Position numbers and translations under genes: made by a program | Part shown: positions 24,856-34,880 of the stretch, piece by piece | Layout of the letters: each line of letters starts with the position of its first letter | Position numbering within the stretch: position 1 is the first letter of the stretch | Origin: Micropterix aruncella | Lineage: Eukaryota > Arthropoda > Insecta > Lepidoptera > Micropterigidae | Assembly (NCBI GenBank): GCA_944548615.1 | Contig: OX155980.1 | Location: forward strand, 61,448,965 to 61,512,964 | Length of the DNA stretch: 64,000 nt | Direction: 5' to 3' | The notes under the pieces: model-generated | What the model saw: only the letters and a program-made list of their open reading frames with translations | What the model was told of the DNA's origin: nothing | The model's database searches: none

Positions 24856-25985
24856 TGTAACAAAAACTGCTTTTTTCATGACATTTCTTTCGCGATTCAT
24901 GCTTTTCCGTGTGCAGATCCATGTAATTACATGTTTCGGTGTCATTTGCACACGTTTTCTGGCGTCTGTACTATTTTTCCGAAGTTTTCTGCTTCATTTT
25001 CGTAACGTCGTAATTAAGTCACAACTTGACTTAAAAGTCGACTGTAAAAGTCGTAAAAACCGTTTTCTGACGTTTAAGAAGGTGTCGAACGCTACGGTTA
25101 CGGCAATGACGTCTCTATTCTCTTTGGTTCAGCCGGAAACGTCAAAAGGTGACATCACTGTTCTTTCGGGGTCGTACAGTTTTGCGCCTATCAAAAATGG
25201 CATTCTTTTGTGGTTTTGGAGTTTGGAAGCGCAGGCGTAAGAGGGGCTGAGGATCGGCGTCGCTGCCGACGAGTATAGCGCGGCGCAGTTTTTCAATTCA
25301 TGTAGTTCTTTTCTGGTAAGCGATTATTGTCAATTTTTTTGCGGTTAGCACATGGCGGCGTATCGACTTCTAACCGGCTTTTTTTCTCCTTGGCTTCAGA
25401 CGGGCGGGCGAGCACCTCTATTATTTTTATACGAATTATCTTTAATCCACCTGCAAAGCCTCAACTGCCGTAGCGTGGCGGCCTGCTTCTCGGAGCATTT
25501 TTTTTGGAGATCGGAGATTCAAATTCCGGACCTACCTACTGTCAACTTTTAGAAGATATCCATATACTGCTGTGCTGTGAAGTGATTTATACATCGTGTG
25601 CCTTGCACCTTCTTCGTTTTGCTGTGCCCGCGGAGAAGCGGATTAAAGAACTCTGAAAAGAAGCAACGTGTTCTCATTTCTTTTTTTTTACAGCTGAAGG
25701 AAGAATTGCTACCTACGGGCTAAACCAGTGACAAACCTGTGAGACTTACCCACCCTGTTAAATCTTGTGCTTAATTTTTTTGTATCGAGTTCTGGTTTTT
25801 TTTTTAGTTTCAGCTTTAACCTATAAAAAGCTGTGGCGTCCAATATTTTTTGAAATTTAGTTTTTTGATGTGTATTTGCTTTGGCATTAATTTATCCTTC
25901 CTGCACTCGATTTCTGTTCGTGGTTATTCCACGATTAGGTATAATCAGGTCTAACCTGGCGTTACATACTAACGTTGCAGTTATA
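24856..25985 (+). repeat. 5' LTR
   Basis: 1130 bp, matching 32165-33294 base for base as far as read. It contains a TATA-like tataaaa at 25822-25828 that could place transcription start near the 3' end of the LTR. Open frames within it are non-coding shadows that recur in the 3' LTR. Confidence 0.95.
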
Positions 25986-26729
25986 AACTGTCGCCCAGCG
26001 TGGAGCCTTAGAACTGGTTTTAGCCTAAGTAGTAATTCTTTCTTTAGTTTTTGAGACACGTCTGCGTTTACTTAAATGTTTTCTTTAATGTTTAACCTGT
26101 AACATTTCTTGTAACTTGAATTTAACATTTTAAGCGGTTACCGCGAAAAAGTTCTATTGTATACAGACTTGCCGTTTCTTTTTCACATAGTTTTTTAAAG
26201 ATATTGTATATAATATCTAGTATCATTGTACAGTAGCTCGAGGTACAGTATAGCGGTTTTCTTTGTAATTTTTTGTTTTTAATTTGTAATCCGACACGGT
26301 TGTCGGGAAATAGCCTCGTCAGCAAGATAGAGGCTTGCCGTGTTCGAAGATTGTTATAGACTGTTTATTAAATTGTTTTTTTTTGTAAATTTCAGGTCCG
26401 AGGATTGAATACTCCGCTCCATTGGTTAAAGGTGTCAGGTGAATAGAGGTGCTCGTCAGCAATCGTTGAGGTCAGATCGTTCTAGTTATTTATTTTCTAA
26501 ATTTATTTTTTATTTAAAAAAAAAATATTTCGTTTTTCGTTTTTTTTTTGTTTTTTTATTGAGCAGAACAATTTTTTATATTTGATTTTTTTACCATAAA
26601 TAAAAATTTTTTTTTGGTGAATTATTTTTTTGTGAATAATTTTTTAGTTTTTTTTTAAAAAAAAAAAAATTTTTTTTAAAACTTTTAAATTTTCTGCTTG
26701 TTTATATTTTTAATACGCAAGTAGTTGAG
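25986..26729 (+). other. LTR element untranslated leader
   Basis: Begins aactgtcgcccagcgtggag, where a primer-binding site should lie; no tRNA could be assigned. From about 26500 it becomes a long T-rich/A-rich low-complexity stretch up to the gag start. Confidence 0.6.
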
Positions 26730-28289
26730 ATGGCTTCCCCCGTGCTTGTGTATTATTCTGCCTCACACTTAGTTAAAAAAGAATTGGATTACGAATTCAA
26801 AATTCGGGAGGTTACCCCGACGCTTGTGGAGTCGATGCGCCGACAGTTTAGTTCGCTGCTTAAACAGTTTCCGGCAGATTCAATCACGTCGACGGATCTG
26901 GATCCCGAGCAAGAGTTTAACGAATGTTCCATTCGACTCTTGTGTCTCCAAGAATTTGTTGAGGATTTGGTAGAGAACAATACTCGACCTTTGTTTAAAC
27001 GCGTTTGTACAAAAACAACGCATCTTTTTTATAGAGTATCACGTATAATGTCTGGGGTTGTACCGACAGCTTCGTTTGAACGTCTTCAGGCGGAGATTTT
27101 AGAGATCGTGAAGGTGCTGGAGGAGTGTTCAGATATTGTGAGAGCTCCTAGTCCAAATTTACTGCCGTCTACTTCTGTACAGGTAGAGGTGCCTGTGCCG
27201 GTACATCCTTTAGGGGTGACATCGGTTTCATCAAATAATCTTTTTGTTCCGTTAGCCGTTCCAAATGTTTCGAGTGTACCTAATGCGGGTAATTCGGTTT
27301 CCGAACCCGAGGTTTTTGTTAGGAATCCGGTCGCTGTCAGCAGGCCGTATGATTTTACTAATGAACAGGTGTTAAGGCCTTTGAGTTTAGGGTTTGTGTT
27401 TGATGGAAAGTCATGCGTCGTAGAATTCCTGGAACGCCTTGAGGAAAATCGTTTGGCACGAAATATTTCTGATGCACGGTTGCTGAAATCGGCGTGCGAG
27501 TTGTTTCAACATCACGCGCTCGCTTGGTATAGGACGGTTGCTTCCAGGATTGACAATTGGCCACAGTTGGCCAAAGAACTTCGCCAAAATTTTGGCAGTC
27601 AAACCTTCGACCGCGATATGTTGAAACGGGCTCGCGCTCGAATTCAGAGACCGGATGAACCTCTTCATCTTTTTATTACTGAAGTATTGGGCTATTTTAA
27701 TAAATTATCCAGGCCCTTGCCGGAGGCGGAGCAGCTGACAATCCTAGTACCCAATTTAAAACCTTACCTGCAACAATGTTTCGCGTACATCCCTGTTCAT
27801 TCCATACAAGAACTGCTTCATGTGGGGAAACAGCAGGAACTCACGCATGTGGCTATAAATGAGTATAATGCTAACCTGCAGGCACTTTCAAAAGCCAAGC
27901 CTTCTGCGTCTAGAGCAGTTCACTCTGTCGATTGTACTGGTTCCGGTAATAATGGTACGGACGTTCCTCTTGAGGAACATCTTCATCAGTGCACAGTGTC
28001 CGCTGTTGATTCTTTATCCACTCGTACTCAAGAATCCCATAGAGGTTCGAGCAATCGGGGTGGTTTTCACCGAGGTGGTTACTCCCGAGGCAAACCGCAT
28101 AATGCGGGTGGTCCTCGAGGAGCGTATAGTGGTTACCAGAGGGGTTCACATCACGGGCACTCCAAGTACTGTTACCGTTGCGGTAAATTTAATTTTACCG
28201 TGACAACTTGTCCGGATTGTTCCAAAGGAAATAATTCTCCCAATTCTACTTCGGCCGATTCAAAAAACTCGAGAACCGAGACAGAGTGA
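26730..28289 (+). CDS. gag: Gag polyprotein of the LTR retrotransposon (519 aa)
   Basis: Structural protein that forms the virus-like particle and packages the element's RNA. The ATG at 26730 gives one uninterrupted frame of normal gag length. Residues about 222-365 form a retrotransposon capsid-like helical domain, with conserved patterns FDG, FLERLEE, AWYR, L-ELRQNF and RPDEPL. Residues about 437-470 are Gly/Arg-rich (GGFHRGGYSRG), suited to RNA binding. At 481-497 is a zinc-knuckle-like motif, C-x2-C-x9-C-x2-C; the His of a standard CCHC knuckle is replaced by Phe at 489, while an extra Cys at 497 could make a four-Cys site. The frame ends TGA at 28287-28289, inside the hairpin thought to drive frameshifting into pol. 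Confidence 0.92.
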   Translation: MASPVLVYYSASHLVKKELDYEFKIREVTPTLVESMRRQFSSLLKQFPADSITSTDLDPEQEFNECSIRLLCLQEFVEDLVENNTRPLFKRVCTKTTHLFYRVSRIMSGVVPTASFERLQAEILEIVKVLEECSDIVRAPSPNLLPSTSVQVEVPVPVHPLGVTSVSSNNLFVPLAVPNVSSVPNAGNSVSEPEVFVRNPVAVSRPYDFTNEQVLRPLSLGFVFDGKSCVVEFLERLEENRLARNISDARLLKSACELFQHHALAWYRTVASRIDNWPQLAKELRQNFGSQTFDRDMLKRARARIQRPDEPLHLFITEVLGYFNKLSRPLPEAEQLTILVPNLKPYLQQCFAYIPVHSIQELLHVGKQQELTHVAINEYNANLQALSKAKPSASRAVHSVDCTGSGNNGTDVPLEEHLHQCTVSAVDSLSTRTQESHRGSSNRGGFHRGGYSRGKPHNAGGPRGAYSGYQRGSHHGHSKYCYRCGKFNFTVTTCPDCSKGNNSPNSTSADSKNSRTETE

Positions 28290-31200
28290 ATGCGTTTGTT
28301 CACTCTGTCTCTGCCTTGTTCGAAAAGGAAAAAGACAACCGTCGTCCATTTTTAGATGTTGCGTTGGGTGATATTGCGGTTTGTGGCTTGCTTGACACTG
28401 GTTCGAGCGTCACAATTTTGGGTGCCGACTCACATCGACATTTAATTGAGATCGGGTATACCCTGCACAAGACTTCGTCTTGGACTTTAAGCACCGCAAA
28501 TTCTAGTACGGTTAGGACGATCGGTTATATGTCTTTGCCTTTCAAATTTAATAATCGTTGTCAAGTGATCCGAGCGGTTGTGGCTCCGGATATTGGCACT
28601 TCTCTTATATTAGGCATGGACTTTGTCCGACAATTTGATTTGGCTCCGGAAATTGTGAAGTTCGTTAGGTTTGAGGATAGTGATGTTAGTTGGCATTCAG
28701 TCAGCGAAGTGAGGGTTTTGCATCCTTTCGCTTCTCTGACTGAGAATCAGCAGTCCTTAGCAAACAAAATGATCGATGGTTTTCAAAAAGTTTCGACAGA
28801 CGTTAAGGGTCTTGGTCGAACTAATTTAATATCACAGGTTATCGACACGGGTAATCATCCACCGGTGAAACAGCGGTATTATCCCATGTCTCCCGCTCGT
28901 TTAGCATTGTTAAATGAGGAAGTTGATCGTATGCTAGAGTTAGGAGTTATTAAACCTAGCAAAGGGGGTTGGAATAACCCAACAATTTTTGTTCCGAAGT
29001 CCGATGGGACTTTAAGATTTTGTCTGGATAGTAGGAAGCTCAACTCGATAACGAAGCCGGATGCGTACCCTCTTCCGAGAATTACTACCATCCTGGACAG
29101 TTTACGAGACGCTAACTACTTGTCTTCCATCGACTTGTCGGCCGCCTTTTGGCAAATCCCCTTAGATCCGGCCTCTCAGGAAAAGTGCAGTTTTACGGTT
29201 CCTGGACGTGGTTTCTTTGCTATGCAAGTCTGTCCGTTCGGCATGCGCAATTCGCCTGCCTGCATGCAACGGCTCGCTGATCAGTTGTTCGACCCGTCGT
29301 TCGATAACAAAGTATTTTGTTACCTAGATGATATCGTTATTGTCTCTTCAACTTTCGAAGAGCATATTTCATTGTTAAACCGAGTGTTAGATCGTCTCGT
29401 TTATGCGAACCTAACGATTAATTTCAAAAAGTGTCAATTTTTTCGTCGAGAACTTAAGTACCTAGGGTATGTAGTAGACTCTCATGGTCTACATACCGAT
29501 CCCGAAAAGGTACAATGTATATTAGACTTTCCGACTCCTAGTTCGCCTAAGTTGGTTAAAACTTTCCTTGGGATGGCCGGTTGGTATCGTCGGTTTATCC
29601 GAAATTTCTCCTGTATTGCTGCTCCTCTGTCACGTTTGACCAGTACCCGCAAAGGTGCTCCCGCATTTTCGTGGTCACCAGAAGCGGAAGAGGCCTTTCA
29701 AAAATTGAAGTCAGCTCTAATTTCTAGTCCGATACTAGCTTGTCCGGACTATACAAAGCCATTTGCGTTACACTGCGACGCATCGTTGTACGGTTTAGGC
29801 GGCGTACTTACCCAGACAGTGGATGGCGTAGAACATCCCATCGCTTTCACGAGTAGGACTCTCTTACCCGCTGAAACGCGATACTCTGCTACCGAACGGG
29901 AGGCCCTAAGCGTGATTCATGCAATCGAGCATTTTCGCGGCTACTTAGAGGGCGGCCCCAAAGTCAAAATCTTCACGGATCATGCCAGTCTTCTGTGGTT
30001 TTTGAGTCTGAAGAACCCAACTGGCCGTTTGGCCAGATGGGGTATTCGGCTGTCCGCCTTTGACTTTGAGATCGTCCATAAGAAAGGCGTCGAAAATGTG
30101 GTTCCTGATGCGTTATCGCGTTTGCTGCCCGTTTCATCTGTTTCTGTGGTCGCCGATCCTTGGTACAACGATTTGTTCCAAGCGGTATCTAATAACCCTG
30201 CCGCTTACCCTAATTACCAGATTAAGGACGCGGAGTTGTATCGCTACACGAAGGGAAAGTACCAGCTCACCAGCGCTTATGACTGGAAGTTAGTGGTACC
30301 CTTACCTCTCCGAGAGAAGCTTATACACGATAACCATGCGTCCGATCTGTCTATGCATTTTGGGGTTTTTAAAACGCATCGTCGCCTAGCAATGCGCTAT
30401 TTTTGGCCGAATTTGCACGGAGATGTGGTCAAATTCATTTCCCAATGTGAAACTTGCCAACAGTATAAACACCCAAATATTTCTCCTTTGGGTCAGTTAG
30501 GCAATCCAAAGTCTTGTTCTTTCCCTTTCCAGATGGTCTCCGTCGATTTGTTGGGTCCCTATCCGATGACGAGAGATCGGAATATTCACATACTAGTAGT
30601 TACTTGTTGTTTCAGTAAATACTGTTTGCTTTTCCCTTTAAAGAGGGCTACTAGCAAAATCGTGAGTCGTATCATGGAGCATGAGGTTTTCCTGCGTTTT
30701 GGTGTCCCTCAGTATGTTATTTCCGACAACGGAAAACAATTTATTGGAAAGGAGTTTACCGAACTAATGTCCAAGTATCGGATACCTAAGGTTTACCTTA
30801 ATCCGAAGTATTGCCCTCAGGTCAATCCAGCTGAGAGGCAGAATCGAGGAGTTGTCACGGCGTTGGCGTTGTCTGTAAAAAACGACCATCGCTCTTGGGA
30901 CCTCCACCTTTCTGCCATTCAGATGGCGATCAATTCGGCCGTTTCGGAGGCTACGGGTTTCAGTCCTTTCTTCTTGGTTCATGGTCGAGAACCTATCTTA
31001 GACGGTTCGTTTTATACTCAATCTCCTGAGTCCCAAGCTGAGGTCCTTTTTGGCAGTCGTTTGTCCTACGCTCAAGATATGAGCGAACTTTCCGGTGTTT
31101 TTCATACCGTGAGGAAGAAACTTGATAATGCGCATGCTCACAATAAAACGTATTATGACCGTAAACACCGTCCTGCGGAGTTTGAGGTGGGCGATACGGT

Positions 31201-31390
31201 TTACAAGAAAACGTACTTCTTGAGCAATGCGGGGAATTATTTTATTTCAAAGTTTGCCCCACGTTATGAAAAATGTCGGATAGTCAAGAAACTGTCGGCT
31301 CTGGTATACGAGTTGGTTAATGCTCAGGGAAAGAATATTGGCTCTTGGCATATTAAGGATTTCAAATTAAATCCTAAAGGGTCTAAGTAA
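28235..31390 (+). CDS. pol: Pol polyprotein: protease, reverse transcriptase, RNase H, integrase
   Basis: The open frame is -1 relative to gag. It is open from 28235 and is probably entered by frameshifting at 28262-28268 rather than from its own start; a GTG at 28286 is the first start-like codon, and residue numbers here count from it. Protease: LDTGSS at about 36-41. RT: about 200-375, with the YLDD active site at 346-349. RNase H: CDAS, TEREAL, FTDHASL and PDALSR carry the acidic residues. Integrase: an H-H-C-C zinc-binding region ending CETC, then D754, D814 and E850, exactly D,D(35)E. The C-terminus has a GPY/F-like KFAPRYEKCRIV segment. It replicates the element through a cDNA and inserts it. 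There are no stops or missing catalytic residues, so it appears functional. Confidence 0.95.
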   Translation, partial: FSQFYFGRFKKLENRDRVNAFVHSVSALFEKEKDNRRPFLDVALGDIAVCGLLDTGSSVTILGADSHRHLIEIGYTLHKTSSWTLSTANSSTVRTIGYMSLPFKFNNRCQVIRAVVAPDIGTSLILGMDFVRQFDLAPEIVKFVRFEDSDVSWHSVSEVRVLHPFASLTENQQSLANKMIDGFQKVSTDVKGLGRTNLISQVIDTGNHPPVKQRYYPMSPARLALLNEEVDRMLELGVIKPSKGGWNNPTIFVPKSDGTLRFCLDSRKLNSITKPDAYPLPRITTILDSLRDANYLSSIDLSAAFWQIPLDPASQEKCSFTVPGRGFFAMQVCPFGMRNSPACMQRLADQLFDPSFDNKVFCYLDDIVIVSSTFEEHISLLNRVLDRLVYANLTINFKKCQFFRRELKYLGYVVDSHGLHTDPEKVQCILDFPTPSSPKLVKTFLGMAGWYRRFIRNFSCIAAPLSRLTSTRKGAPAFSWSPEAEEAFQKLKSALISSPILACPDYTKPFALHCDASLYGLGGVLTQTVDGVEHPIAFTSRTLLPAETRYSATEREALSVIHAIEHFRGYLEGGPKVKIFTDHASLLWFLSLKNPTGRLARWGIRLSAFDFEIVHKKGVENVVPDALSRLLPVSSVSVVADPWYNDLFQAVSNNPAAYPNYQIKDAELYRYTKGKYQLTSAYDWKLVVPLPLREKLIHDNHASDLSMHFGVFKTHRRLAMRYFWPNLHGDVVKFISQCETCQQYKHPNISPLGQLGNPKSCSFPFQMVSVDLLGPYPMTRDRNIHILVVTCCFSKYCLLFPLKRATSKIVSRIMEHEVFLRFGVPQYVISDNGKQFIGKEFTELMSKYRIPKVYLNPKYCPQVNPAERQNRGVVTALALSVKNDHRSWDLHLSAIQMAINSAVSEATGFSPFFLVHGREPILDGSFYTQSPESQAEVLFGSRLSYAQDMSELSGVFHTVRKKLDNAHAHNKTYYDRKHRPAEFEVGDTVYKKTYFLSNAGNYFISKFAPRYEKCRIVKKLSALVYELVNAQGKNIGSWHIKDFKLNPKGSK
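28262..28311 (+). promoter_or_regulatory. Programmed -1 ribosomal frameshift signal between gag and pol
   Basis: The slippery heptamer A AAA AAC at 28262-28268 is in the correct gag phase (tcA AAA AAC). After a 9-nt spacer (28269-28277) comes a perfect 13-bp stem: gagacagagtgaa at 28278-28290 pairs with 28299-28311 around an 8-nt loop. Slippage back by one base places the ribosome in the pol frame, which is open there. The gag stop codon lies in the stem. All three parts are read directly from the sequence; activity is inferred. Confidence 0.9.
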
Positions 31391-32153
31391 TTTGTGTAAT
31401 TTTTATGTCTCTCGTTAACATTCTTCGGAAAGTTGTCTTTATGAGTTCGACTAGATCGACTTTAAAAATGTATTCCTTACAAAGGTGTAGTACCGAGTGG
31501 TTACTATCACTGAAACCATTTCGTTTGAGATCAGTCTTGCTAGTAAACCTGTCTAGCAACACTGTAGATTGAATTTATGTCATGAGAGGGAAGTATGCAA
31601 GGTGATGGTATGAAAGGTAGTATTGGACATTTTTCAAATACCGGAGGAGGTATTAGTTCTGTCGTGGTCTAACAATATAGTCATCGGTTTCTTTTGTCCA
31701 CAGCCAGTATTTGGTTTGATTATTGGACGTTGTTGGTGTTCCTTCAGTAGGAGGGGTGGTTTATTACGGTTGTTTAGGACACCAGGTTTTGTGGTTTTTC
31801 TTTTACATGGGCTTTGTGCTTCCATGGTAAGCAGTAGTTTTGTTGTTGAAGTAGTTTTGTGTTCTCTACGGGAAAGTGGAGAGTTTTCAAATGGCAGTTG
31901 ACCTCTGCAGAACTTACCTACCAGGGTTTCCACTTTAGTTAACGGGAAGATTTTGTTTATTTATTTGTATGTTTTTGTAGACTTGTTTACCCTTATTGAA
32001 GGTAGCTTGGTCATTTGGTTTAGAAGAGTATATTTTTTTTCCTGTCTTATACACTGTTATAGACGTTGTGGCGTTTTTGTTAACCCTTGAGAGTGGAGCT
32101 AGAATCGGGACGATTCATTTGAAATCGTTCGTTGGCTCTTCCGATTTCTTTTT
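31391..32153 (+). other. 3' internal region of the LTR element, no env seen
   Basis: About 760 bp with only short frames, one of 92 codons on plus and one of 99 on minus. Neither shows signal peptide plus transmembrane architecture or a known domain. A spliced env gene is therefore not supported. Confidence 0.6.
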
Positions 32154-32164
32154 GGAAGGGGGGC
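32154..32164 (+). other. Polypurine tract
   Basis: ggaagggggg directly before the 3' LTR (a single c intervenes): the usual primer for plus-strand DNA synthesis. Confidence 0.8.
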
Positions 32165-33294
32165 TGTAACAAAAACTGCTTTTTTCATGACATTTCTTTC
32201 GCGATTCATGCTTTTCCGTGTGCAGATCCATGTAATTACATGTTTCGGTGTCATTTGCACACGTTTTCTGGCGTCTGTACTATTTTTCCGAAGTTTTCTG
32301 CTTCATTTTCGTAACGTCGTAATTAAGTCACAACTTGACTTAAAAGTCGACTGTAAAAGTCGTAAAAACCGTTTTCTGACGTTTAAGAAGGTGTCGAACG
32401 CTACGGTTACGGCAATGACGTCTCTATTCTCTTTGGTTCAGCCGGAAACGTCAAAAGGTGACATCACTGTTCTTTCGGGGTCGTACAGTTTTGCGCCTAT
32501 CAAAAATGGCATTCTTTTGTGGTTTTGGAGTTTGGAAGCGCAGGCGTAAGAGGGGCTGAGGATCGGCGTCGCTGCCGACGAGTATAGCGCGGCGCAGTTT
32601 TTCAATTCATGTAGTTCTTTTCTGGTAAGCGATTATTGTCAATTTTTTTGCGGTTAGCACATGGCGGCGTATCGACTTCTAACCGGCTTTTTTTCTCCTT
32701 GGCTTCAGACGGGCGGGCGAGCACCTCTATTATTTTTATACGAATTATCTTTAATCCACCTGCAAAGCCTCAACTGCCGTAGCGTGGCGGCCTGCTTCTC
32801 GGAGCATTTTTTTTGGAGATCGGAGATTCAAATTCCGGACCTACCTACTGTCAACTTTTAGAAGATATCCATATACTGCTGTGCTGTGAAGTGATTTATA
32901 CATCGTGTGCCTTGCACCTTCTTCGTTTTGCTGTGCCCGCGGAGAAGCGGATTAAAGAACTCTGAAAAGAAGCAACGTGTTCTCATTTCTTTTTTTTTAC
33001 AGCTGAAGGAAGAATTGCTACCTACGGGCTAAACCAGTGACAAACCTGTGAGACTTACCCACCCTGTTAAATCTTGTGCTTAATTTTTTTGTATCGAGTT
33101 CTGGTTTTTTTTTTAGTTTCAGCTTTAACCTATAAAAAGCTGTGGCGTCCAATATTTTTTGAAATTTAGTTTTTTGATGTGTATTTGCTTTGGCATTAAT
33201 TTATCCTTCCTGCACTCGATTTCTGTTCGTGGTTATTCCACGATTAGGTATAATCAGGTCTAACCTGGCGTTACATACTAACGTTGCAGTTATA
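32165..33294 (+). repeat. 3' LTR
   Basis: Same 1130 bp as the 5' LTR, offset 7309. It is followed by the candidate target duplicate acat and then the rest of the interrupted family X repeat. Confidence 0.95.
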
Positions 33295-33298
33295 ACAT

Positions 33299-33500
33299 TT
33301 AGAAAACTATTTACTTGATATTTGGACAGTTATAGTACCCTATGAGACTCGGGATGACAACAATTCTAACAATACCACATACTTTTGGATCGGTTTGAGC
33401 GTTTAGAAGTAATAGTGGAATAAAGGCACGAAAAAATTTTATGAACCCTAAACTCGTTACATTCCTTTTTTGTTGGCAGTGGCGTAAAAAAGTAACACCA
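33299..33500 (-). repeat. Family X repeat, right remnant
   Basis: Continues the copy interrupted by the LTR element: cttgatatttggacag, ttctaacaataccacat and ttttttgttggcagtgg match the reverse complement of 15985-16195. Confidence 0.75.
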
Positions 33501-33749
33501 TTGCTCTGGTATCCACCTTATTGTAGTGTGGAAACGCCAGTATTAATGAAGCCACTGCATGGTTAAATATCTGAGTCGTCCAGATAAGGCTTTCGTATCG
33601 TAAGTACTTCCTATACGACGAAATGCAATGGATAGTCCATTCGGTACATAGGTCGATAATGACGCCTCGTACAATCTAAGGACACGGTTACATTCTATAA
33701 AATATTCATAGCTACGATTTGACCCAGCTGGCGTCGTAGCAGTAGATAT

Positions 33750-34880
33750 TGAATTACCCGCGTCAACACCCAATGAGCAATGAGTGCCGGTCGCACTCCT
33801 ATTGTCCCCGTGAAGAGGGACGAAACTGGAAAGGACTTTATGAACTATGTCCCGGCTGTGTCGCGGACAGGTGGGATCGGATCCAATCTGGGGGAACACA
33901 TCGGGCGTCGCTGGGCGGCTTGCGCATGGTGCGGCATTAGCTAATCGAATGAGCACTCCGGCGAATAACCGGAGGAGCCTGGAAAAGTCCGTTTCCTAAG
34001 CCGCGGGGGTGTTTGTTGACCTGATGTTAGCTACCTTTGAAACAACCCGTTGGCCTCCCGATTCTGCGTGAGCTTGACGGGCAAAAGGGCGCCACGATCC
34101 GCGATATATTCGAACTGAATTGCCGCTATCAGGTAGACTGAATACACTAAAACGTTGGTCTTTCCCGTTCTTCTTTATGGATCGGAAACGTGGACTTTAC
34201 TACAATCGGACTTCAACAAACTCGAGGTCATCCAAATGCGATGCTTGAGGCAGATTCTCGTTGTCTTACTCCACGACTGACTTCGAAACGTGGTCTCGTT
34301 TCGAGACCACGTGAGAAAGATGTCATCAACAAACACCGATCGAAGAAGAAATACAAAAACGACCACTACGAGGGTTCGGCATTGTCTGCCGAATGGACGA
34401 TAATCGCTTGCCACACTTCTTTGGCGAGACCGTCCGACAGAATGGAGAATTCAACGTTCGGCACCGAAGAAATCCTGGCTAAAGAATATCGAAGACGGCT
34501 TAAAGAATCAACGATTATCGTCGACTTACGTCACAACGACTTACGTCACGAAAAATCGTCAACAATGGAAACGAATCGTGAATGGAGTACGAGATCCAGC
34601 GGAACCGACAGCAGCGTATTTGCTGCGAGGGCGACCCCCTTCCCAATGGTATAATGGGAAGGGGGACGGAATAATGAAGAAGAAAAACATAAGGTACAAA
34701 CCGCGCAAGCGACTTCAAATCCGTTACCAGACTGGATGATGGAGAAATCCGGCTGAATCTGGTAGTGAGGGCGTGAGGTCGGCCGGCTTGGTCACTTCCT
34801 AGTGCCTCGCAATAAAATGTTGGACTGTTACGGTTTTATTGGTAGCTTCAGCGCTCACCTCACGGGAGACAGAACGATAC
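33750..34880 (+). repeat. Family G mosaic repeat, copy 3, interrupted
   Basis: 33750-34150 (tggtgcggcattagctaatc, gcgggggtgtttgttgacc, gggcgccacgatccgcgata) and 34695-34880 (accgcgcaagcgac, gagggcgtgaggtcgg, ctcacctcacgggagacag) are successive parts of one family G copy. They are separated by a non-LTR fragment at 34160-34690. Diverged, with no frame. Confidence 0.65.
34160..34690 (+). pseudogene. Non-LTR retrotransposon 3' end, second copy
   Basis: Same segment as 17412-17830: tatggatcggaaacgtgga, caaacaccgatcgaagaaga, tttggcgagaccgtccgaca, gcaccgaagaaatcctggct. The frame is broken and a tttcgagaccacg palindrome has been gained at about 34298-34312. It lies within a family G copy, so it inserted later. 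Confidence 0.7.

Larger units (their letters stand above)
24856..33294 (+). mobile_element. Complete Ty3/gypsy-type LTR retrotransposon (8439 bp)
   Basis: Two LTRs of 1130 bp start tgtaac and end gttata. A candidate 4-bp target duplication acat lies at 24852-24855 and 33295-33298 (the exact edge is ambiguous by one base). The order is 5' LTR, T-rich leader (25986-26729), gag (26730-28289), pol overlapping in the -1 frame (to 31390), a ~760-bp 3' segment without an env-like frame, a polypurine tract and the 3' LTR. Pol domain order (protease, RT, RNase H, integrase) defines Ty3/gypsy. Both frames are intact and the LTRs show no visible difference, so the insertion is recent and possibly active. 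It is antisense to the MTA1-like host gene. The primer-binding site after the 5' LTR could not be assigned to a tRNA. Confidence 0.95.

Noticed and set aside
24856..25552. Open frames of 144 and 66 codons in the 5' LTR
   Set aside because: They recur in the 3' LTR, start in untranslated LTR sequence and show no domain; they are by-products of the LTR sequence.
31623..31933. Candidate env-like frame after pol
   Set aside because: Only about 92-99 codons, on both strands, with no signal peptide plus transmembrane layout and no cleavage motif.
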